Positions 1-6,199 of a stretch of 11,901 bases of DNA are shown piece after piece. A model generated the notes under the pieces. That model worked only from the letters and a program-made list of their open reading frames with translations, was not told the DNA's origin and searched no databases. The DNA is taken from assembly GCA_964560765.1 (NCBI GenBank), contig CAZLMG010000060.1:1-11901 (forward strand), given 5' to 3'. Within the stretch, counting starts at the first letter, position 1, and the number at the start of each line of letters is the position of its first letter. The DNA comes from CAZLMG01 sp964560765 (GTDB taxonomy: Bacteria > Bdellovibrionota_B > Oligoflexia > Oligoflexales > CAZLMG01). The position numbers and the translations under genes are program-made.

Positions 1-28
1 TATAAATGAAAATGAGTGTCATTATCAA
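1..28 (-). promoter_or_regulatory. Fur-box-like operator inside a leftward promoter
   Basis: Read on the minus strand, positions 26 to 8 give GATAATGACACTCATTTTC. This matches the classical 19-bp Fur box (GATAATGATAATCATTATC) at 16 of 19 positions. A minus-strand -35-like TTGATA lies at 28-23. A TATA that could begin a -10 lies at 4-1 after an 18-nt spacer, so the Fur-like site would fill the spacer, as in Fur-repressed promoters. No rightward gene begins here, because the next element is a terminator serving the leftward tRNA. The promoter therefore most likely drives a gene to the left of the window. The -10 is cut by the window edge. The motif match is seen; iron control is inferred. Confidence 0.5.
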
Positions 29-50
29 CTTATTAAGTTACCGAAATAAT

Positions 51-91
51 AAAAAGCCCAGTTCGAATATTTGCTTCGAACTGGGCCTTTT
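51..91 (-). terminator. Rho-independent terminator of the tRNA-Pro gene
   Basis: A perfect 12-bp stem (56-67 paired with 75-86) encloses a 7-nt loop. On the minus strand the hairpin is followed by TTTTTATTATTT, which suits termination of the tRNA transcript arriving from the right. The plus side also carries a short T run (88-91), so it may work weakly in both directions. It separates the tRNA unit from the Fur-like promoter on the left. Confidence 0.85.
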
Positions 92-111
92 ATGTAGCTA
101 ATTAGATTGAA

Positions 112-187
112 TGGTCGGGGCGACAGGATTTGAACCTGCGACCTCATGGTCCCAAACCACGCGCGCTACCAACTGCGCTACTCCCCG
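112..187 (-). tRNA. tRNA-Pro (anticodon UGG), CCA encoded
   Basis: The minus strand folds as a cloverleaf: acceptor stem 187-181 with 122-116, D arm with GCGC pairing and a GTTGGTA-type loop, and an anticodon stem CGTGG/CCATG around loop TTTGGGA. That loop gives anticodon TGG, which reads proline codons. The T arm has the loop TTCAAAT, and discriminator A is followed by an encoded CCA (114-112). The acceptor stem has one A.G mismatch at pair 6-67, with 5' CGGGGAG facing 3'-strand CGCCCCG. All other arms pair, with a few G.U wobbles. The gene stands alone between its own promoter and terminator. Confidence 0.95.
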
Positions 188-206
188 GCTTGGCTACGAA
201 GCAATG

Positions 207-235
207 TTTCTATCAGGGAGGAACGATTCCGTCAA
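207..235 (-). promoter_or_regulatory. Sigma70-type promoter of tRNA-Pro
   Basis: On the minus strand, TTGACG (235-230, 5 of 6 to the -35 consensus) is followed by exactly 17 nt and then TAGAAA (212-207, 4 of 6 to the -10). Transcription would start about 10-15 nt before the mature tRNA 5' end at 187, as expected for a tRNA precursor. The plus-strand GGGAGG at 216-221 lies in this spacer. It is therefore probably not a working ribosome binding site for the rightward gene. Confidence 0.65.
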
Positions 236-270
236 TCGTACGCCGGTTGCCAAATTCACCGAAGCGCGTT

Positions 271-1080
271 ATGAACCTCTTCCTTTTTGACGTTGCGAGG
301 TGGGAGGCGGCGGTTTTGACGGTTGAATTTGCTCAAGGCAGCTCGGTTGTGACCAGCGATGGCAGTATGACCATGATGCATCCCACTCTAGGCGAGGCCT
401 ACCATTCTCGTCTTGGAGCCCGTCGGGAAGCCGAAGAGCTGTACATCAATGCCAGTGGCTACCGCCAAGCTATCTTAGGCCCGGGGCCAATCACGGTCTT
501 GGACGTGGGTCTTGGCTTAGGCTACAACGCTTTGATGACGATCGACACCTGGCTCAGCGCCAAGCCCAAGGCGGACCTCCGCCTGAGCAGCTTGGAGTCC
601 AATCGGGCCCTGATCGATACCTTGCTTTCTGGAAGAGCACCTTGGCAGGCCAATTGGCCGGACATTTGGATTCAGACCTGTCGCCTGGTGCGCTGGCAAG
701 GCGATTTATGCTGGTCCATCGATCTGCAACATCCTGAGACCGACGCACACTTGAGCTGGCGAATTTTTTGTGTCGAAGCTTCGAAGATGGATGGGACCCA
801 CCCGGCATTGACCTGGTGCGGGCCGCTTCGCTTCATTTGGCAGGATCCGTTTTCACCGCGCTCCAATCCGGATCTTTGGCGTTGCGAGTGGTTCGAGTTA
901 TTGCGGCAGAAGGCCGATCCAAAGGCCGTGATGATGACCTATAGCGTCGCGCGAACGGTCAAAGACTCGGTTACCAAGAGCGGCTGGAGTTATGAGCTGA
1001 TCTCGGGCGCCGGTGAGAAGCGCCACTGGCTGCGAGCGACTCCGACCTCTATCAGTACCACCGGAACCGCAGCCGACTGA
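271..1080 (+). CDS. MnmC2-like SAM-dependent methyltransferase
   Basis: This 269-residue cytoplasmic protein resembles the methyltransferase domain of MnmC (DUF752/Methyltransf_30). In enterobacteria that domain makes the last methylation of mnm5s2U at the tRNA wobble base. The visible SAM-binding motif is VLDVGLGLGYN (about residues 76-86). A SxES acidic strand end follows at about 106-110. The family signature is DPFSPRSNPDLW (192-203), and a C-terminal segment has MMTYSVARTVKDSVTKSGW (like the YTAAG...L..AGF end of MnmC). The FAD-dependent MnmC1 half is absent, so only the transfer step could be done. The reading frame is open back to 130, but that start lies inside the tRNA. ATG 271 is the first sensible start; its ribosome binding site is weak, and TTG 247 is an alternative. 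The last 29 bp overlap the convergent ABC permease gene. Family membership is fairly secure; the exact substrate is not. Confidence 0.75.
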   Translation: MNLFLFDVARWEAAVLTVEFAQGSSVVTSDGSMTMMHPTLGEAYHSRLGARREAEELYINASGYRQAILGPGPITVLDVGLGLGYNALMTIDTWLSAKPKADLRLSSLESNRALIDTLLSGRAPWQANWPDIWIQTCRLVRWQGDLCWSIDLQHPETDAHLSWRIFCVEASKMDGTHPALTWCGPLRFIWQDPFSPRSNPDLWRCEWFELLRQKADPKAVMMTYSVARTVKDSVTKSGWSYELISGAGEKRHWLRATPTSISTTGTAAD

Positions 1081-2092
1081 GGATCGTGCAGACGACCAGA
1101 TAGACCGTCAATAAGCCAGCTTCTGGCGCAATGCCCATAAAATCCTGACCCTCGAGGGCAATGCGCCGCAATGCCTCGATCATAGCCGTGAGCGGCAAAA
1201 GGTCGATGGCCCATTGGGCACTTTCCGGATAGTTATTTTTGGAGAAAAACACACCAGAAACCATGACCATCGGCAGCGACAGCAGATTGGTCAGTCCAGA
1301 AATAAACGGCAGACTCTTGGACCGTGCAGCACACAACAGCGCCATGGCCGTAAAGGCCGCTGCACCTAGCAAAGTAATGCTGATGAAGCCGAACCAACTG
1401 CCAGCAACATGGAAATCAAATATCATCCAGGCTGCCAGCATGATCACCGCAAATTCGATGGCCAAGATGATGAAGCGTCCGACAATATGACTAATGATGT
1501 AGTCAGAAGGTGGCATGGGGGTAGCGACGTAACGCTTCAACAAGTTCTCCCGTCGATTCGAAACGATGGTCATCGCCACGCCAAAGAGACTGGTCGTCAT
1601 CACACTAAGGCCGAGCAAACCAGGAACCAAAAAATCCACGTAACGACTCCCGCGAGCCGTGCGCGGCTGGTCAATCGTCAGCACTGGATTCTGTCGACCG
1701 CCACCCACTTGAATCAATTGGTCAACAAAAACTCGCGCCCGCGCCGATTCGGGATTGGCCGGATCTAAGCCATATGTGAGCGTCCCATCGACACTTGCAC
1801 CTAGAGTCAATACCACCTCACCGCGCTGAAACCAGATATTGGCGTCAACAGCAGGGCCTTCTCGCAATTTGATTTGCGGATTCTGCCGCAGCGGCGCCAG
1901 AACCTGGCTTTGAACGGGCGCATCTGTCAAGATGGCTACGCCATATGTTTCGGCGCGCGGCTCGGAGAAGGCAAACCCCAGCACAATCATCCAAAGCAGC
2001 GGCATGGTAACGACCCAGACGGCTGCCGATGGCTCCCGCAAAAACTCGCGCCAGCGGCACTTGATTTGCTCGCGCAGTGAACGACTAAGCAT
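1052..2092 (-). CDS. ABC-2 type transporter permease
   Basis: A 346-residue inner-membrane permease of the ABC-2/DrrB-NatB class. One membrane segment near the N terminus (about 23-42) is followed by a soluble periplasmic loop (about 45-150). A cluster of five further hydrophobic segments lies between about 153 and the C terminus. The N-terminal segment EFLREPSAAVWVV is typical of the cytosolic helix before TM1 in these exporters. Its ATG overlaps the stop of the upstream ATPase gene by 8 bp (ATGCTTAG), which points to translational coupling and one complex. The substrate cannot be told from sequence; relatives export drugs, lipids, polysaccharide or sodium. Its 3' end overlaps the convergent methyltransferase gene. 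Confidence 0.88.
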   Translation of the reverse strand: MLSRSLREQIKCRWREFLREPSAAVWVVTMPLLWMIVLGFAFSEPRAETYGVAILTDAPVQSQVLAPLRQNPQIKLREGPAVDANIWFQRGEVVLTLGASVDGTLTYGLDPANPESARARVFVDQLIQVGGGRQNPVLTIDQPRTARGSRYVDFLVPGLLGLSVMTTSLFGVAMTIVSNRRENLLKRYVATPMPPSDYIISHIVGRFIILAIEFAVIMLAAWMIFDFHVAGSWFGFISITLLGAAAFTAMALLCAARSKSLPFISGLTNLLSLPMVMVSGVFFSKNNYPESAQWAIDLLPLTAMIEALRRIALEGQDFMGIAPEAGLLTVYLVVCTILSRLRFRWY

Positions 2093-3014
2093 CGCGCATG
2101 CTCCTTCCCGTCAAACGCAAAAACACATCTTCCAACGATGCGGCACGCATCTCAAGGCCGGTCAACGACCCACCCGTGGCGCGCAGCGCATCGATCAATT
2201 CAGCAATGTGAACTGCCGCATTCTGCACGCTGACTTCGATGCCCCCATTAAGTGGTTTGGGATTTCTGAACCAGCTCAATCGCAAAGCAAGCTGTTCGCT
2301 GAGCGTTTTATCGTCCAAGGCGGCGGAAAACCATAACACTTGGCCACCACAATGTTCGGCGATGAGATCAATGGGTCGACCAGCAGCAATGATCCGACCA
2401 TGATCGATGATGGCAACACGCTCGGCCAGAGCCTCGGCTTCTTCCATATAATGGGTCGTCAAGATGATGGCGCAGCCCTCGCGCTTCAGATCGCGCACAA
2501 AATCCCAGATACTGTGCCGCGCTTGTGGATCCAAGCCGGTGGTGGGTTCATCAAGAAACACCAGCTGTGGTTTATTGATGATGCCGCAGCCAAGGTAGAC
2601 GCGCTGCTTCTGACCACCGGACAAGTGCTCCAGGCGAGATTCCGCCTTATCGGTCAGCTGCAGCTTGGCAAGAATCGCCTTCGGATCGTCATGCACATCG
2701 TAGAAGCTAGCAAAAAGCTCAAACGTCTCACGCACCTTGAGTTTCTTGTAGAGGCTTGTCTCTTGCATGACGAGTCCGACCTTTTGCATCAGGCGGCGCC
2801 GATTCCGGTGCAAGTCCTCTCCAAATAAATGCACTTGGCCCGAGTCCGGAGTTTGCAGCCCACAAAGCATTTCGATGGTGGTGGTTTTGCCCGCACCATT
2901 GGGACCGAGCAGGGCCAGACACTCGCCCGCGTTGAGGTCCAAACTAAGACGATCTACCGCTACGACCGTGCCAAAATGCTTTGAGATTTCGCGGGCCGAT
3001 ACAATCGAAGTCAC
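2085..3014 (-). CDS. ABC transporter ATP-binding protein (CcmA/DrrA type)
   Basis: The 309-residue ATPase partner of the downstream permease. With the GTG start the motifs fall as follows: Walker A GPNGAGKTT (about 37-45), Q-loop glutamine in VMQETSLY (about 84), ABC signature LSGGQ (131-135), Walker B LVFLDE (151-156), D-loop after PTTGLD, and switch His in ILTTHYMEEAE (188). After the nucleotide domain comes a C-terminal extension of about 90 residues, as in DrrA/NatA-type exporter ATPases. I choose GTG 3014 because a near-perfect Shine-Dalgarno sequence sits 6 nt upstream. The longer reading from 3047 would place that site inside the gene. The upstream region to the SRP RNA is AT-rich and must hold the operon promoter, but I cannot place it. 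Confidence 0.92.
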   Translation of the reverse strand: MTSIVSAREISKHFGTVVAVDRLSLDLNAGECLALLGPNGAGKTTTIEMLCGLQTPDSGQVHLFGEDLHRNRRRLMQKVGLVMQETSLYKKLKVRETFELFASFYDVHDDPKAILAKLQLTDKAESRLEHLSGGQKQRVYLGCGIINKPQLVFLDEPTTGLDPQARHSIWDFVRDLKREGCAIILTTHYMEEAEALAERVAIIDHGRIIAAGRPIDLIAEHCGGQVLWFSAALDDKTLSEQLALRLSWFRNPKPLNGGIEVSVQNAAVHIAELIDALRATGGSLTGLEMRAASLEDVFLRLTGRSMRDA

Positions 3015-3020
3015 AATGGA

Positions 3021-3030
3021 CTCCTCCTTT
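3021..3030 (-). promoter_or_regulatory. Strong ribosome binding site fixing the ABC ATPase start
   Basis: The minus strand reads AAAGGAGGAG, then 6 nt, then GTG at 3014-3012. This site rules in favour of the GTG start over ATG 3035, which lies upstream of it. Confidence 0.85.
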
Positions 3031-3130
3031 TTCATGTAATATTGCAAAATAAATGGAAATTTTGCTGCTGGCTAGGGGCGAATAAGGGGTAGATTTTTTT
3101 GCCGCATTGGGTATATGTTCTCCTCTCCAG

Positions 3131-3254
3131 TGAGCGCAGCGTGATAGCTAGATCCCAAATGGTGCTGGCTCATGAACCCCGCCAGAGCCGGAAGGCAGCA
3201 ACGGTAGTGAAAACCAGTGGGTGTTTGGATCATCTAGCTATCACGCTGCGCTCA
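3131..3254 (+). ncRNA. ffs: Small signal recognition particle RNA (4.5S type)
   Basis: The apical hairpin carries the universal SRP domain IV signature: CAGAGCCGGAAGGCAGCA, with the GGAA tetraloop at 3190-3193, flanked by the internal-loop bases that bind Ffh. The molecule is closed by a perfect 23-bp inverted repeat (3131-3153 with 3232-3254), giving an RNA of about 124 nt without an Alu domain. The RNA pairs with Ffh protein to target nascent membrane proteins to the inner membrane. A TATATG (3112-3117) could be its -10, but no good -35 is visible. It is followed after 20 nt by the dnaX start, the same order as scr-dnaX in Bacillus. No terminator lies between, so the RNA is probably cut from a transcript that continues into dnaX. 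Exact ends are inferred from the stem. Confidence 0.93.
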
Positions 3255-3261
3255 TCGCTTT

Positions 3262-3268
3262 GAGGGGG
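3262..3268 (+). promoter_or_regulatory. Ribosome binding site deciding the dnaX TTG start
   Basis: GAGGGGG is followed by 6 nt and then TTG at 3275. It lies just past the SRP RNA 3' arm. The upstream GTG at 3221 would place the first residues inside the SRP RNA. Confidence 0.75.
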
Positions 3269-3274
3269 CCTCGT

Positions 3275-5149
3275 TTGTCGTACCAGCCACTTGCTCGCAA
3301 GTATCGCCCCGCGACATTTCACGAACTGATTGGTCAAGACGCAGTCGCTTTAGCGATCGCCAACGGAATACGACTTGGCCGCGAGCCACGAGCGGTGATC
3401 TTTTCCGGCGTTCGTGGCGTTGGCAAGACCACGGTTGCGCGTTTGTATGCAAAAGCACTGAACTGCGGGAACGGACCATCAGCGGATCCTTGTAATCAAT
3501 GCGCCAGTTGCGAGGCCATCAACCACGGCGTCCATGAAGATGTCCTGGAAATCGATGGAGCGTCCAACACCAGTGTCGATGATGTGCGAGCGCTGCGAGA
3601 AACCATCGGTTATATGCCGCAGCGCTCTAAGTTCAAGGTCTACATCATCGACGAAGTGCACATGCTCTCGCAGAGCGCCTTCAATGCGTTACTAAAGACT
3701 TTAGAAGAGCCACCGCGCCACGTAGTCTTTGTATTTGCGACGACAGAACTGAACAAAGTGCCCAGCACCATTGTTTCGCGCTGCCAAACTTTCTATCTGC
3801 AGAAGTTGACCATCAATCACATCAAGAGGCGCGTTCGCACCATCCTAGATAGTGAAGGTGTTGAGTACGATGAGGCTGCTTTATCGCTAGTGGCGCGTGA
3901 GGGCCACGGCTCTATGCGCGATGCGCTGACGTTCCTCGATCAAGCCATCGCTTTGGGCGGCGGCCGCGTCACGGCGGATGCCTTGCAAGAGGTATTACAG
4001 CGCGCCGGATCGGCACCCATGCTGGGCATTCTTCGGCATTTGTTGGCACGTGACGCGCAAGCTGTTTTAGCAGCCATTGAATCCTTGGACCAAAGCGGCA
4101 CGGAAATGGTGGAGATGGTCGAGAGCGTGGCGCGTTTTTGTCGCGATGCCATGGTAGCTCGGGAAGTCGGCGTTCAGTCGGTCCATATGGGCATGCTTGA
4201 CTTGGATGAGAGTGAATTGGCGACCGTGGCAGAGCTAGGTAAGTTGGCAGCTAATTTTGACTTGAATCGCATCTTTCGGACACTCATGAAGTGTCGTGCC
4301 GACTTGAGTGGCGGCGATCTGGACCGCTATGTCGTTGAGAACTGCCTCCTGGAATGGTGCCTGGATCCTGGTATCCCTTCGATCGAAGACTTGCTGCGCG
4401 GAAACGCTGGTGGAGTCTCAGGATCGGGTCGCCCAGCACCGGCCCGGGTCAGCCAACCTACGGCATCGGCTCCGGTACCTGCGCCAGTAAAACAACAGGC
4501 ATCTGCGACGCCACCGCCTCGCTTGACCGATGCCTTGAAATCCATTCGGCAAGGGGTCGAGGCAGGAGTACAACCTGTCATCCCAGTGACTGCTGCAGCT
4601 CAAACGAGAGTTAGCTCAGCCGAGGCGCCTACTGCGGATACGGTCGCGTCAACAAATATCACTGAACCCACGGCTTCTGTCGTTTCCTCGCCATCTGCGG
4701 AAGGTCCAGGCGCCTCCTCGACGGATTTTCCTCCGACATGGCGCGCCATGGTGGATGAGTGGCAAAAGCAGAAACCGCTACAGGCGCGCATTTTCGAGGA
4801 TACACGGGCCTTGGAATACGGCACCGATCGAATCGTGCTGGCGGTCTACAAAGACTCTTTGGCTGGACGAAAGCTGATTCAGCGCGAGACTCAGGCAAAA
4901 GCACTTGAGCAAATACGTGCTATGTTTCGCTTTGCAGGTTTGTTTGCCGTCGTCGAAACAGAGCGAGAGGTCGTTGCTGCACCATCAGACGAGGCTGCCG
5001 CCCTTCCTGTAGAAGAGACTGTGTTGCAAACAAAGCAACGCGAACGTCATGAAGAACGCGAAAGGGTCCGCGAGCAGCTTTGTTCCGATCCTGTAACCCA
5101 GGCGACCCTTGCGGCATTTGGTGGTAAGATTGAAGGCGTGACCTTCTAG
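3275..5149 (+). CDS. dnaX: DNA polymerase III subunit tau (DnaX)
   Basis: A 624-residue clamp-loader ATPase. It opens the beta clamp onto primed DNA, and as tau it ties the polymerase cores to the replisome. From the TTG start the protein opens MSYQPLARKYRP, the standard DnaX beginning. Walker A is GVRGVGKT (45-52), the zinc-binding cysteines are C64, C73, C76 and C79, and Walker B is VYIIDE (122-127). The sensor/trans-acting SRC motif is at 168-170. Domains II-III run to about residue 370, followed by a Pro/Ala/Thr-rich linker (about 385-490) and a C-terminal tau-type domain (about 490-625). I see no A-AAA-AAG slippery heptamer, so an E. coli-style gamma frameshift product is not indicated. 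mglA follows after 18 nt, where many genomes have ybaB and recR. Confidence 0.95.
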   Translation: MSYQPLARKYRPATFHELIGQDAVALAIANGIRLGREPRAVIFSGVRGVGKTTVARLYAKALNCGNGPSADPCNQCASCEAINHGVHEDVLEIDGASNTSVDDVRALRETIGYMPQRSKFKVYIIDEVHMLSQSAFNALLKTLEEPPRHVVFVFATTELNKVPSTIVSRCQTFYLQKLTINHIKRRVRTILDSEGVEYDEAALSLVAREGHGSMRDALTFLDQAIALGGGRVTADALQEVLQRAGSAPMLGILRHLLARDAQAVLAAIESLDQSGTEMVEMVESVARFCRDAMVAREVGVQSVHMGMLDLDESELATVAELGKLAANFDLNRIFRTLMKCRADLSGGDLDRYVVENCLLEWCLDPGIPSIEDLLRGNAGGVSGSGRPAPARVSQPTASAPVPAPVKQQASATPPPRLTDALKSIRQGVEAGVQPVIPVTAAAQTRVSSAEAPTADTVASTNITEPTASVVSSPSAEGPGASSTDFPPTWRAMVDEWQKQKPLQARIFEDTRALEYGTDRIVLAVYKDSLAGRKLIQRETQAKALEQIRAMFRFAGLFAVVETEREVVAAPSDEAAALPVEETVLQTKQRERHEERERVREQLCSDPVTQATLAAFGGKIEGVTF

Positions 5150-5167
5150 TTCGACTGGGACTAATAC

Positions 5168-5749
5168 ATGGCGTTTACCAATTACGATTCCAAAGAGATC
5201 AATTGCAAGGTCGTTTACTTCGGAGCTGAAGGGGCTGGCAAGACGACCAACCTGCGTTCTGTGTTTTCCAGCACGTCATCGGAAGTGCGTTCGGGCTTGA
5301 TGGACTTTAGCGACGAGGTCGAGCCGACACCCTATTTTGATTTCCTGCCCGTGAGCCTGGGTTACGTTAACGACTTTCACGTCAAAATGCACCTGTACAC
5401 ATTGCCCAATAACCCGCTGTATCCGACGACACGCTCGGTGATCCTGAAAGGAATCGACGGATATGTTTTCGTGGCTGATTCGCGCATGGAGTCCATGTTG
5501 GCGAATTTGGAAGCTATGCGCGAAACGCAGCGAATATTGACTGCGGAGGGCCTGCCGGCGCTAGAGATCCCCCGCGTCGTTCAATACAACAAAAGGGATT
5601 TGCCCGATGCCATTCCTGTCGGAGTGCTGCGTCGCGAAATCAATTCCTACGGCGTCCCAGATGTGGAGGCGGTGGCCAAGCATTCGCAAGGCACCCTAGA
5701 AACCCTGCAAGAGATGGCAAAGCTCGTTCTTCGTCAACTGAAGTCTTGA
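5168..5749 (+). CDS. mglA: MglA-family small Ras-like GTPase, catalytic residues missing
   Basis: A 193-residue cytoplasmic GTPase that aligns without gaps to Myxococcus xanthus MglA (as I recall it) through the catalytic region. MglA sets cell polarity and drives gliding and pilus reversals there; in Bdellovibrio its homologue acts in predation. Visible motifs are the P-loop GAEGAGKTT (19-27), switch I PTPYFDFLP with Mg-binding T54, base-recognition NKRD (141-144) and the family phrase ILKGIDGYVFVADS (92-105). The G3 segment reads TLPNNP (78-83) where Myxococcus has TVPGQV, so Gln82 is Asn and Gly81 is Asn. The position of the intrinsic arginine finger (Arg53) is Pro. GTP binding looks possible; hydrolysis by the known mechanism does not. 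No MglB/Roadblock gene is adjacent. The gene lies 18 nt after dnaX and 9 nt before the next gene, so the three probably form an operon. Confidence 0.9.
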   Translation: MAFTNYDSKEINCKVVYFGAEGAGKTTNLRSVFSSTSSEVRSGLMDFSDEVEPTPYFDFLPVSLGYVNDFHVKMHLYTLPNNPLYPTTRSVILKGIDGYVFVADSRMESMLANLEAMRETQRILTAEGLPALEIPRVVQYNKRDLPDAIPVGVLRREINSYGVPDVEAVAKHSQGTLETLQEMAKLVLRQLKS

Positions 5750-5758
5750 GGAAATGCT

Positions 5759-6199
5759 GTGAGCACCCTGCTATATTGCCGCACTGATGTCGCCGTTTTG
5801 CTCTTGGCTTGCCAGACAGGGCAAAGCCTCCTGCGCTTTCCCATTCAGTCAGGAGAGCTACCGGGTCTAGCTATCCATGTCCCAGGGATGTCACCAATTA
5901 ATGACTTACTGTTAGCGAAGGCGCGAGAAGTGTTACCCGCTGAGCATCTGCATCGGGTGCGAGTTGTCCAAGATTTCGTCGAGTCCGTGTTTCTGAACGA
6001 TGGCACAGAAGTTAGTTTGTTTCTTGCTTCGGTGGAATTTCACGACTGGGAGCCACCAGAAACATGGCCGACGCTGCCGCTCATGATTCGGAGCATGGCC
6101 AAGAACAAGAACCGCGTGCCCTACATGAAGGCACTACAGTACTTGGCTTCGAGCAAGGATGATTTGACGGCCATTCCTTCTGAAGAGCTTCTCAATTAG
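5759..6199 (+). CDS. Unrecognised 146-residue protein in the mglA operon
   Basis: I do not recognise the family. The protein starts with GTG, and a GAGGA ribosome binding site overlaps the mglA stop, 6 nt before the start, so translation is probably coupled to mglA. There is no signal peptide or clear membrane span; the N-terminal hydrophobic stretch (about 10-17) is short and reads as a beta strand. The middle alternates beta-like strands (VRVVQDFVESVFLNDGTEVSLFLASVEF, in two parts about 77-104). The C-terminal third has tryptophans (HDWEPPETWPTLPLMIRSM) and a basic patch (KNKNRVPYMKALQYL) of a kind often conserved in small alpha/beta regulators. Placement suggests a partner, regulator or effector of the GTPase; that is inference from position only. 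It does not look like Roadblock/LC7. Confidence 0.85.
   Translation: MSTLLYCRTDVAVLLLACQTGQSLLRFPIQSGELPGLAIHVPGMSPINDLLLAKAREVLPAEHLHRVRVVQDFVESVFLNDGTEVSLFLASVEFHDWEPPETWPTLPLMIRSMAKNKNRVPYMKALQYLASSKDDLTAIPSEELLN

Noticed and set aside
27..39. 13-nt palindrome AACTTATTAAGTT next to the Fur-like promoter
   Set aside because: Short and AT-rich, plausible by chance; no second copy seen in the window.
216..231. GGGAGG followed by an in-frame ATT at 226 as a rare start for the methyltransferase
   Set aside because: The purine run lies in the spacer of the convincing leftward tRNA promoter, and ATT starts are very rare.
130..270. Upstream extension of the methyltransferase frame to ATG 130
   Set aside because: The first codons lie inside the tRNA-Pro gene and the next ones in its promoter; the resulting peptide is not like any MnmC N terminus.
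3221..3274. GTG 3221 as the dnaX start
   Set aside because: It would encode residues from the SRP RNA 3' arm; TTG 3275 has a good ribosome binding site and gives the standard MSYQPLARKYRP start.
4430..4740. Programmed frameshift site for a short gamma form of DnaX
   Set aside because: No A-AAA-AAG or similar slippery heptamer with a following stem was found.
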